Source of the DNA: Trujillonella endophytica
Lineage (GTDB): Bacteria > Actinomycetota > Actinomycetes > Mycobacteriales > Geodermatophilaceae
NCBI RefSeq assembly: GCF_019799905.1
Contig: NZ_JABGCI010000003.1
Location: forward strand, 124,001 to 188,000
Direction of reading: 5' to 3'
Length of the DNA: 64,000 bases
Positions 36,732 through 44,287 of the stretch are shown here, piece by piece; within the stretch, counting starts at the first letter, position 1; the number at the start of each line of letters is the position of its first letter. The notes under the pieces were generated by a model. That model was not told where the DNA came from, searched no databases, and was given only the letters and a program-made list of their open reading frames with translations. The translations under genes and the position numbers were made by a program.

Positions 36732-38038
36732 CGTCCGGCCACCTCCAGCACGGCCGCGGCCAGGATGCCGTCGTCCTCCGGGAGGACGCTGCGCAGGTCC
36801 AGCAGGGCGCGGCCGGCATCGACGTACCCGACGACCGGGGACGAGCCGGTGCGCAGGTCTACCGCGAAGTGCTCGGGCAGCGAGACGGCGGCGCTGGGCA
36901 GGGGGTGCTCGGGCGCTCCTCCCCCACCGACCCGCGCGGCGCTGTCGACCGCGGCCGCGTCGACCCCGGCGGCGGCGAGCCGGCCGGCCAGCGCGTCAGC
37001 CCGCACGCGCAGGTCCGCGGCGTCGGCGGCGAGCATCCGGCGCACCGGCGGCAGCGGTCCGCGCAGCGTCGCCTCCAGCGCGGCGAGGGTCGTCTTGTCC
37101 ACCCGCAGCGCGCGGTAGAGGGGGTGGCGGCGCAGCCGCTGGACGAGGTCAGCGCGGCCGAGCACGAGGCCGGCCTGCGGGCCGCCGAGCAGCTTGTCCC
37201 CCGAGGCGAGGACGAGGTCGGCGCCGTCGGCCAGGGTGGTCTGCAGGTCCGGCTCGTCGGGCAGCACAGGGTTCGGCGCCGGCAGTCCGGAGCCGACGTC
37301 GGCGACCAGCGGCACGCCGGTCCCGGCCAGCGCCGCGGCGAGCTCGGCGACCGGTACCTCCCGGGTGAACCCGCGGACGACGAAGTTCGACGGGTGCACC
37401 TTCAGCACCGCGCCGGTGTCGGGGCCGAGGGCGCGGAGGTAGTCCTCGGCGGTGACCCGGTTCGTCGTCCCCACCTCGCGCAGGCGCGCGCCGGTGGACT
37501 CCAGCAGCTCGGGGATGCGGAAGCCGTCGCCGATCTCGACGAGCTCGCCGCGGGCGATGACCAGCTCCCGGCCCTGACCGAGCGCGGTGGCGACCAGCGC
37601 GAGCGCCGCGGCGCAGTTGTTGACCACCAGCGCCGCCTGCGCCGCGGGGACGGCGGCCCGCAGCGCGGCGAGCGCGGCCTCGCCTCGCTGGCCGCGCCGG
37701 CCGGTGCGCAGGTCGAGCTCGACGTCGGTGGTGCCGGCGGCCGCTGCGACCGCCTCGACCGCTGCCGCCGACAGCGGCGCCCGGCCCAGGTTGGTGTGCA
37801 CGAGCACGCCCGTGGCGTTCAGCACCGGGCGCAGGCTCACGGCGCTGTCGGGCAGCGCGGCGAGGACGGCGGCGACCGCGTCAGCCGGCGCCACGGCACC
37901 GGAGCGCACCCGCTCCTGTACCGCACGGATGGCGTCCTTCACCAGGACGCGGCCCAGCCGCTCGATCACGGGCGTGAGCTGCCCGGCGGCCAGCAGCGTG
38001 TCCGTACGCGGCACCTGCCGCCGCGGGTCGGCGATCAT
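36722..38038 (-). CDS. selA: L-seryl-tRNA(Sec) selenium transferase SelA
   Basis: 438 residues from the ATG at 38038. It starts IADPRRQVPRTDTLLAAG and has VLNATGVLVHTNLGRAPLS near residue 80, GQRGEAALAALRAAVPA, the NNCAAALALVATALG stretch and the PLP-lysine loop LASGDKLLGGPQAGLVLGR near 290. SelA is a PLP enzyme that converts Ser-tRNA(Sec) to Sec-tRNA(Sec) using selenophosphate from SelD. The longer frame to 38326 would read through the tRNA-Sec gene and is rejected. It lies directly downstream of tRNA-Sec and overlaps selB, forming a tRNA-selA-selB operon. Confidence 0.95.
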   Translation of the reverse strand: MIADPRRQVPRTDTLLAAGQLTPVIERLGRVLVKDAIRAVQERVRSGAVAPADAVAAVLAALPDSAVSLRPVLNATGVLVHTNLGRAPLSAAAVEAVAAAAGTTDVELDLRTGRRGQRGEAALAALRAAVPAAQAALVVNNCAAALALVATALGQGRELVIARGELVEIGDGFRIPELLESTGARLREVGTTNRVTAEDYLRALGPDTGAVLKVHPSNFVVRGFTREVPVAELAAALAGTGVPLVADVGSGLPAPNPVLPDEPDLQTTLADGADLVLASGDKLLGGPQAGLVLGRADLVQRLRRHPLYRALRVDKTTLAALEATLRGPLPPVRRMLAADAADLRVRADALAGRLAAAGVDAAAVDSAARVGGGGAPEHPLPSAAVSLPEHFAVDLRTGSSPVVGYVDAGRALLDLRSVLPEDDGILAAAVLEVAGRWT

Positions 38039-38087
38039 CGACCGCGCGTAGGCGCCGAACCGGGGACCGGCCCGGCGCCGGGAACGT

Positions 38088-38183
38088 TGGCGGAGGCGGA
38101 CGGGAATCGAACCCGCCTGACCGAGATACTCGGCCACGTCGGCTTTAGAGGCCGCGGGGACCACCAGGCGCCCTGACGCCTCC
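38088..38183 (-). tRNA. selC: tRNA-Sec with anticodon CUA (reads UAG)
   Basis: 96 bases including an encoded GCCA end. The acceptor strand GGAGGCGT (38183 downward) pairs with CCGCCTCC over seven pairs plus one mismatch. The T arm is CGGG-TTCGATT-CCCG. A long variable arm, TGGCCGAG-TAT-CTCGGTCA, pairs over eight positions, as expected for tRNA-Sec. The anticodon arm is CGGC-CTCTAAA-GCCG; in the seven-base loop T33 is followed by CTA at 38148-38146. The usual tRNA-Sec anticodon is UCA. The D arm is long with one mismatch, also normal for this class. selA follows 50 bases downstream. Confidence 0.9.
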
Positions 38184-38398
38184 ACCGCCGACCGTACTTG
38201 CCGATCCGCTCCAGGGTCTCGTCGGAGGAGAGGCGTCGACTCGCTCGCGACTCGTCGCAACGCCATGACGGCTGCCAGTGGGGTACCAGCGTCCGCGACT
38301 CGGGCTCCAGTGCGAGGCTCCGCCACATAACCGACGGTGTCGCCGGTCGCCCTCGAGGAGCCAACGACTGACGGACGAGTCGTGCGGTATCGAGAAAA

Positions 38399-38599
38399 TC
38401 ACGCACTGAGTGGCCAGCAGGCTGCGCACATCTCGGCGGACCACAAGACGTAGCCAGTGGCGCACGCCTCGGAGCAGTGCCTTCGTCTGATCGGCACGGC
38501 AGGGAGCGGGTTGTCGCAGAAGATGTAGCCACACGTGGTGGGCCGTTTCCGCAACCTCTCGTTGAGCCATCGCCAACGCAGCCGCTCGATGACGGTCAT
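38399..38599 (-). CDS. Small putative zinc-ribbon protein
   Basis: 66 residues: TTCGYIFCDNPLP, then RRRHCSEACATGYVLW. The spacing C-x4-C ... C-x3-C and the RRxCSxxC pattern resemble small treble-clef/zinc-ribbon proteins of actinobacteria with no assigned reaction. It lies upstream of tRNA-Sec on the same strand, about 215 bases away. A frameshifted relative lies at about 41080-41240. No clear ribosome binding site is seen, so it could also be a fragment of a larger gene. Confidence 0.45.
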   Translation of the reverse strand: MTVIERLRWRWLNERLRKRPTTCGYIFCDNPLPAVPIRRRHCSEACATGYVLWSAEMCAACWPLSA

Positions 38600-39013
38600 G
38601 CGCAGCGCCTCAGCGAAGCTGCGGCACCGTGCGTGGGCTTGACATGACGTCTCCCGAGCAACGACTGCGGAGGCAGTTGCTGACCGCGGGGTGCGTCGCG
38701 CGCTTTGCCCCGCGGTGGCGCAAGCCCTCGGTTGGCGACAGAGAGGTCACCGGCGGGAATCAGGGCACATCGGTCCGCGTCACTCTGCGACAGAGCCAGC
38801 GGGCTGCCGGATCGAGTGACGATGTCGTCAGGTACCCCCGGGGCGCCCGAGATGCCCATCGTTGACCTCGCCTCGTCCGTCCGGCTGCCCACAATCGAAG
38901 CGGGCGTCTGCCGTCCGAGTTGCGACCTCACAAGAAGTGTAGATGTGGAATATCTTGCATGCCAAGACCGGAGAGGTGCCCACGCAGGCTGAACGGGCGC
39001 CTAGATTCGGGAC
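38600..39013. other. Region upstream of selD with a GCATGCCA element
   Basis: About 410 bases with no convincing gene. TTGCATGCCA is at 38955-38964, about 50 bases upstream of the selD GTG, in an AT-richer patch. TAGATT at 39002-39007 could be a -10 box of a leaderless selD transcript. Confidence 0.4.
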
Positions 39014-40021
39014 GTGACCAGTGCACCGGCCCGGATCCGCCTGACCCAGTACGCGCATGGCGGCGGCTGTGCCTGCAAGATCCCGCCCGGTGAGCTGGAG
39101 CAGGTGGTCGCCGGGCTGACCGCGGTCGGTCCCGTCTCGCCGGCCGCTGAGCTCGTGGTGGGCCTCGACGACGGTGACGACGCCGCGGTCGTCCGCATCG
39201 CCGGCGGTCAGGGCATCGTGCTGACCACCGACTTCTTCACCCCGGTGGTTGACGACGCGCACACGTTCGGCCGGATCGCCGCGGCCAACGCCCTGTCCGA
39301 CGTCTACGCGATGGGCGGTACCCCGGTCGTTGCGGTGAACCTGCTCGGCTGGCCGCGCGACGTCCTTCCGGCCGAGCTGGCCGCCGAGGTGCTGCGCGGC
39401 GGGCTGGAGGTGGCCTCCGAGGCCGGCTGCCACGTGGGCGGGGGGCATTCGATCGACGATCCCGAACCGAAGTACGGGATGGCGGTCACCGGGATCGTCG
39501 ACGTCGACCGGCTGATCACCAACTCCGGCGCCGTCGCCGGCACGCCGCTGTCGCTGACCAAGCCGCTGGGCGTGGGCGTGCTCAACAGCCGGATGAAGGC
39601 CACCGGCGAGGTCTCCGAGGAGGCCGTCGCCTCGATGACCGCGCTCAACGCCGGAGCCGGGCAGGCCGCGGTGGCCGCGGGTATCCGCGCCGGCACCGAC
39701 GTCACGGGGTTCGGCCTGCTCGGCCACCTGTACAAGATGGCCCGCGCCAGCGGGGTCACCGCCGTCGTCGACGCCGCCGCCGTCCCCTACCTGACCGGGG
39801 CCCGCGAGGCGCTGGCCGCGGGCTTCGTCTCCGGCGGCACGCGGCGGAACCTGGACTGGGTCCGTCCGCACACCGACCTCGCCGCGGTATCCGAGGACGA
39901 GGCGCTGCTGCTCGCCGACGCGCAGACCTCCGGCGGTCTGCTGCTCGGTGGTGAGGTGCCGGGGGCGCCGGTGATCGGCGAGTTCGTGCCGCGCGGCGAG
40001 TATGTGGTCGTCATCCGCTGA
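39014..40021 (+). CDS. selD: Selenide, water dikinase SelD
   Basis: 335 residues. The catalytic segment HGGGCACKIPPGEL carries Cys at 19 (the position that is Cys or Sec in the family), Cys21 and Lys22. Then GLDDGDDAAVVRI, TDFFTPVVDDAHTFGRIAAA with NALSDVYAMGG (Mg-ATP site) and GGGHSIDDPEPKYGMAVTG. SelD makes selenophosphate from selenide and ATP, the donor for SelA. The GTG at 39014 has no ribosome binding site and a -10-like box directly upstream, so translation may be leaderless. It is on the opposite strand from selA-selB, not in their operon. The enzyme is the Cys form and so does not itself need selenocysteine. Confidence 0.95.
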   Translation: MTSAPARIRLTQYAHGGGCACKIPPGELEQVVAGLTAVGPVSPAAELVVGLDDGDDAAVVRIAGGQGIVLTTDFFTPVVDDAHTFGRIAAANALSDVYAMGGTPVVAVNLLGWPRDVLPAELAAEVLRGGLEVASEAGCHVGGGHSIDDPEPKYGMAVTGIVDVDRLITNSGAVAGTPLSLTKPLGVGVLNSRMKATGEVSEEAVASMTALNAGAGQAAVAAGIRAGTDVTGFGLLGHLYKMARASGVTAVVDAAAVPYLTGAREALAAGFVSGGTRRNLDWVRPHTDLAAVSEDEALLLADAQTSGGLLLGGEVPGAPVIGEFVPRGEYVVVIR

Positions 40022-40170
40022 CAGCCTCGCCGCGCGAGATCTGCACAGTCGCCGCCATCAGCGGCCGAAGCCGACGAGTGTGTAGATCTCGTGGCGAGGT
40101 TGACGTCCCGTCGGCTCGAGTACGCCAGAGTCGAGATCTCTCGACACCCGAGCGCGGACTGTGCGCGTAG

Positions 40171-40935
40171 CTACCGCCCCGACCAACGCGGCAATCGCTT
40201 GTCCGCGAATGCCAGCGCGCCCTCGCGGGCGTCCTCGGACGCCAACACGGGCTCGGCGACATCTCGCTGCCAGGCGATCATCTCGGCATCGGTCCAGCGT
40301 GCTGCGCGGGAGAGGATGGTCTTGGTGGCCGCAACGGCCAGCGGCGCGTGAGCCGCAATCTCGTGGGCGAGTTTCCGCGCTTCGCCGAGCGACTCCCCCT
40401 CGTTCACCAGGCGCGTGACGAGCCCGGCAGCATGGGCCTCCTCCGCTCCCAGACGTCGGCCGGTGAGCGCGACCTCCATGGCCAACCCGTAGGGCAGTAC
40501 CTTCGCCAGCCGCAGGAGACCACCGCCGGCCGCGACGAGGCCACGGCTCACCTCAGGGATCCCGAAGCTGGCAGTTCTGGCTGCGACCACCATGTCGCAC
40601 GCCAGCGCCATCTCGAAGCCACCGGCGAGAGCCGGCCCCTCGACGGCGGCGATGAGCGGCTTCGCCGGAGGCCGCTCGGCGATGCCCGCGAAACCGCGAC
40701 CCGGGATGGACGGTCGCTCGCCGCGCATGAAGGCCTTGAGGTCCATCCCTGCGGAGAAGAAGTTCCCTGCCCCGGTCAGGATGCCCACCGACACATCCGC
40801 CCGGGCATCCAGCTCGTCGGCAGCTGCAGCGATGCGCTCGGCGACGGCGAAGTCGATCGCGTTACGGACCGAGGGCCGGTTGATCGTGATGATCAATACG
40901 CCGTCATCAACCTCGACTGTCACATCGTCTGACAT
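40171..40935 (-). CDS. Enoyl-CoA hydratase/isomerase (crotonase family)
   Basis: 254 residues. The oxyanion-hole segments are FFSAGMDLKAFMRGE near residue 59 and AAVEGPALAGGFEMALACDM near 97. The following GIPEVSRGLVAAGGGLLRLA carries Glu in PEV, and the second acidic residue common in hydratases is replaced by the GLVAAGGG form seen in many actinobacterial EchA paralogs. It acts on acyl-CoA by hydration, isomerisation or ring cleavage. GAGGTGAGGA precedes the ATG. It stands alone but fits the CoA-based degradation genes at 27-33 kb. Confidence 0.9.
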   Translation of the reverse strand: MSDDVTVEVDDGVLIITINRPSVRNAIDFAVAERIAAAADELDARADVSVGILTGAGNFFSAGMDLKAFMRGERPSIPGRGFAGIAERPPAKPLIAAVEGPALAGGFEMALACDMVVAARTASFGIPEVSRGLVAAGGGLLRLAKVLPYGLAMEVALTGRRLGAEEAHAAGLVTRLVNEGESLGEARKLAHEIAAHAPLAVAATKTILSRAARWTDAEMIAWQRDVAEPVLASEDAREGALAFADKRLPRWSGR

Positions 40936-41079
40936 GGGTCCTCACCTCTCACGCTCACGGCCGTTCGCCGCTCACGGCACCGGTCTCGTCGCTGGGTCCT
41001 CGCGTCTCCTGTGGGCCCTCAGCCACGTCGGGTCCAACGTCCGTTCTTCTGGACGAGACAGCCGACCTCCACGGGGTGA

Positions 41080-41240
41080 GCGGTGGCGCAACCCTCGGAG
41101 CAGCACCTCCGCTGGACAGGCCCTCGGAAGCGGGTCGTCGCAAGGATGTACCGACACGTCGCACTCGTCCTCCGCAGCCGTGAATGAGCCCCGCCGGACT
41201 GGACGGAGGTCGGACCTCTCGTCCCCCGGAGGCTGAACCA
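41080..41240 (-). pseudogene. Frameshifted relative of the small zinc-ribbon gene
   Basis: The minus strand reads ATCRYI, then in a shifted frame CDDPLPR, then back as QRRCCSEGCATAHP. The order and the DNA align with the gene at 38399-38599 (TTCGYIFCDNPLP ... RRRHCSEACATG), with about one base deleted. It is thus a decayed duplicate on the other side of selD and the crotonase. The remaining parts of 40936-41714 show no gene. Confidence 0.5.
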
Positions 41241-41714
41241 CCACATGGCCCACACCGGCGTCCAGATGAACGAGGTGCCTTTAACTTGTCCAGCCAGGCG
41301 ACGCCAGCTCCCGCGAGCCGACGCGAGCTTGTCCCGGTCTTCTCGCTGATAGATGAAGTCGTGGTGCAGGTTGCACTCGAGCGCGGCCACGACTCACCGC
41401 GCAGCCTCAACAGACCGAGGAGTTTCCGGTCGTCGGGAGACTCGCCCGTCCACGACGGCGCGGTCCACCCTGCCGCGCTGGCGGCCTCGATGGTCGACCA
41501 CCGTCTGCCCGCTCTACGGGTTCCGCCGGTGACCTTCTGAGCTGGAGCCACACAGCCCGTCGGCGTTGGTCGCGGACCTGACGAAGCGCCGACCGCGGTC
41601 TTGTCCGACGGGGTCCCATGCGGCTAGCTTCGCTGAATACACGGCTGCACACACGATGGCCGCAAGCAAGGTGTGCGCCGCTCTCTCAGCGACTTTGACC
41701 CGGAGGTCAGAACA

Positions 41715-42317
41715 GTGGCTCGAATCTCGATTCCGGAGAACTTCGCCAACGACCCGGCCAGCTATGCCTTCGCTGCGTTCGTCCCGTCGATGTCCCAGGC
41801 TCGCCTGGCGCTGTCCACGGCGGTGTACCGGGACGCGATCATCTCGCTGCGTGAGTTCGAGGCCGCGAGGGCGCGCATCGCAGTCATCAACGGCTGCGAG
41901 ATCTGCAAGAAGTTCCGATCTGCGCAGGACGTGCCCGGCTACATCGGTGGGTTCGGGACCGCGAATGGGGGCTCCGTCGCGGACCGTGGCGGTCCGGCTC
42001 CGGACGAGCAGTTCTATGCCGAGCTCGAGGGATGGCGCGACTCGACGCTGTACAGCGAGCGCGAACGTCTCGCGATCGAACTCGCCGAGGCCTTCTCCCT
42101 CGCGCCCACGTCCTTGGACGACGACGAGGACTTCTGGAACCGCGTGAAGGCCGCCTACTCGGACGAAGAACTGTTCAGCCTCATGCTGTCGATCGGGACG
42201 TGGGTCGGCGGCGGCCGCCTTCTGCACATGCTCCAGTTCGACAACGTGTGCGGCGTCGTTCCCCCTCCCCCGAGCAAGATCGACCTTGACGTCGTCGCCG
42301 CATCATCCGTGAGCTAG
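41715..42317 (+). CDS. AhpD-like/carboxymuconolactone decarboxylase family protein
   Basis: 200 residues from a GTG at 41715 with GGAGG eight bases upstream. VARISIPENFANDPASYAF, the redox motif NGCEICK (CxxC near residue 60) and RERLAIELAEAF, DEDFWNRVKAAYSDEELFSL match the protein encoded at 15274-15816 and the fragment at 19012. The tail after FDNVCGVV is longer by about 18 residues. Function is either peroxidatic or on a ring-fission intermediate. Its stop is TAG. A broken ohr gene follows directly, which could argue for an oxidative-stress role. Confidence 0.83.
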   Translation: MARISIPENFANDPASYAFAAFVPSMSQARLALSTAVYRDAIISLREFEAARARIAVINGCEICKKFRSAQDVPGYIGGFGTANGGSVADRGGPAPDEQFYAELEGWRDSTLYSERERLAIELAEAFSLAPTSLDDDEDFWNRVKAAYSDEELFSLMLSIGTWVGGGRLLHMLQFDNVCGVVPPPPSKIDLDVVAASSVS

Positions 42318-42327
42318 CTAGGGGTCC

Positions 42328-42748
42328 TTGTCTGTCCTCTACGCCGCTGTCGCCACCGCTACTGGGGAGGCTGGGAAGGTCACACGCGGTCGTCGGACAG
42401 TCTGATCGACGTGGAACTGGCCATCCCCCAAGGAGATGGGCGGGTCGGCGGCCAGACGAACCCTGAGCAGCTCTTCGCGTCTGGATACGCCGCTTGCTTC
42501 CACAATGTGCTGAAGGCGGTTGCTCGTGAGCAGAAAGCCGCCTTCTCGCACTCGCCGTGACGGCTGAAGTGGGCATCGCGCCCGACGATGCCGGAGGTTA
42601 CGGCCTCGAGATGAAGCTGCATGTCGAGCTCGGGGGAATCGAGCAGGCGGCCGTAGAGCAGCTGGTCGAGGCCCCGCATCGGATGTGTCCGTACTCCAAC
42701 GCGACCCGCGGCAAAGTCCCTGTCACCCTGGAGGCCGTCACCGCGTGA
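42328..42748 (+). pseudogene. ohr: Broken organic hydroperoxide resistance gene (ohr)
   Basis: Three frames read in order: SVLYAAVATATGEAG, then GHTRSSDSLIDVELAIPQGD with QTNPEQLFASGYAACFHNVL (first catalytic Cys in AACF), then VTAEVGIAPDDAGGYGLEMK and APHRMCPYSNATRGKV (second catalytic Cys). All sites of an Ohr/OsmC peroxidase are present, but two frameshifts (near 42375 and 42550) break the gene. The TTG at 42328 is the likely old start. The damage looks recent because the sequence is otherwise well conserved. Confidence 0.8.
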
Positions 42749-42785
42749 CCCAGAACCTGAGCGTGGCGTAGCCGCGCTGACCCTG

Positions 42786-43330
42786 ATGTCCCAGCCTGAC
42801 GTCTTGAAGGCTCGCGATCGTCTGCTTGGTAGTGCCTCGGCGTTGCTCTACGCCGAGGGCATCCCTTCGTTGGGGGTGGACCGGGTGATTGTCGAAGCCG
42901 GCGTCACCGGGCTACCTCCTAGCGGCACTTCCCGGGCGAAGAGCCACTGGTAGTCGCAGTCGACGACGTCGACCGCGCTCACTCAGCAATACGCCGACGA
43001 CCTGGCCGGCTGCAATCCTCACGCCACGGCCCGGCTGTGTGAGGTCACACGATCGACGAGACAGCGGCTCTGCACCCCGGATTTTGAGGCTGCCCGTTCA
43101 TCAACGCCGCCCATGGGTGCCCCGGGCTAGGGAGCCGGTGCGACAGCCTGTGCTTGCTGTCCGAGGATGGCCGGAAGTGGCGGTGTCTGACCTAAGGGGG
43201 AGCCTGATCGAGGCTGAATGACGCCGGAAGTACCACCCCAGTGCCGCGCGCATCGTCAACCTCGCAGCCGGATCGACCGCCACCCTGCGGCCGCACCCTG
43301 CGCGCGCTGCCCACTACACCTCAGCTGACT
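42786..43330 (+). pseudogene. Broken TetR-family regulator
   Basis: The start MSQPDVLKARDRLLGSASAL and LYAEGIPSLGVDRVIVEAGV is the DNA-binding helix-turn-helix of a TetR regulator. After EAGVT the frame shifts; another frame gives RHFPGEEPLVVAVDDVDRAH after a TAG. Later pieces GCPFINAAHGCPG and VAVSDLRGSLIEAE match the C-terminal ligand domain. At least two frameshifts and a stop kill it. It stands just upstream of an SDR gene it may once have controlled. Confidence 0.7.
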
Positions 43331-43347
43331 TTCACGAAGGAATGCAG

Positions 43348-44007
43348 ATGACTCTCGGAAGCGCACTTATCGTGGGCGTCGGACCGGGCCTCGGCCTGGC
43401 CCTGGCCCGCACGTTCGCCGATGCCGGACACCCCGTGGCCCTGTTCGCCCGCGACGCCGCGCGGCTAGCCGGGTACGTCTCCCAGCTCGACCAGTCCGGC
43501 GGGATCGCCCGTGCCTACCCCGCCGACGCGGCGGACCCGGTCAGCCTGCGCGGCGCGCTACAGACGGCGGTCGACGACCTCGGCGCACCCGACGCGCTCG
43601 TTTACAACGCGGCCGTGCGCCGTGCCGACACGCCGACCGACGGCGACGACCAGGGCTGGGCCGACGCCCTCGCCGTCGATGTCCTCGGCGCGAAGATCGC
43701 CGCCGAGACCGTCCTGCCTGCACTACGCGAAGGCCGCGGCAGCCTGCTCTTCACCGGTGGCGGCCTCGGGCTCCAGCCCTCCCCGCAGTACGCATCCCTC
43801 TCCGTAGGCAAGGCCGGGCTCCGTGCCTACGTGCAAGCCCTCCACGCACAGCTCGCCGGCACCGGGGTGCACGTCACCAGCATCACGATCACCGGCAAGA
43901 TCGGCGGAGGCGAGGAACGGTTCGACCCCGCTGTCCTCGCAGCTGCCTACCTCGACCTGCACCACCAGCCCGACACCGACTGGCGCGACGAGCTGCTGCG
44001 CGACTGA
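43348..44007 (+). CDS. Atypical SDR without the YxxxK pair
   Basis: 219 residues from the second ATG (43348), which has GAAGGA at a proper six-base distance; the first ATG at 43342 is too close. ALIVGVGPGLGLALARTF is the Rossmann loop near residue 6, and YNAAVRR replaces NNAG. Where classical SDRs have YxxxK, this reads QYASLSVGKAGLRAYV: Tyr and Lys are seven positions apart. Such divergent SDRs with PGLG loops occur in many bacteria and their activity is unclear. It follows the broken TetR gene, so its regulation may be lost. Chain length is short, lacking the usual C-terminal strand. Confidence 0.8.
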   Translation: MTLGSALIVGVGPGLGLALARTFADAGHPVALFARDAARLAGYVSQLDQSGGIARAYPADAADPVSLRGALQTAVDDLGAPDALVYNAAVRRADTPTDGDDQGWADALAVDVLGAKIAAETVLPALREGRGSLLFTGGGLGLQPSPQYASLSVGKAGLRAYVQALHAQLAGTGVHVTSITITGKIGGGEERFDPAVLAAAYLDLHHQPDTDWRDELLRD

Positions 44008-44287
44008 GCAGGCTCCCCGGACGAGGACACGGCGACCTTGCGCTATGGCCGAGCTCTCGCGCTGGCAGCGACTTCACCGGTGGCGAGCGACTTCCGGTGC
44101 AGCATGGTCCGCCGCTGTCTCTCCCTCAGCGCGGGCAGCATCGCCCGAGCCAAGAAGCTACAAGATCTTCACGAGCGAAGGGACCGATCAAGATCAGGAC
44201 CTTCACAGACCCGTGAATATGGGTGATGCAGGCGCGCGTCAGCGCGGGGCGGGCGAAGCCCGTCCGCAGTAGTTCTGCAGTAATGCT
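44008..44287. other. Flank of the IS110 element
   Basis: 280 bases with no gene. The part next to 44288 (with the small hairpin CGGGC-GAA-GCCCG) is probably the non-coding end of the IS110 element. IS110 elements lack long terminal inverted repeats, so the exact end cannot be set by eye. Confidence 0.4.

Noticed and set aside
38038..38326. N-terminal extension of SelA across the tRNA-Sec gene
   Set aside because: The frame is open, but it would translate the tRNA. The family N-terminus begins at the ATG at 38038.
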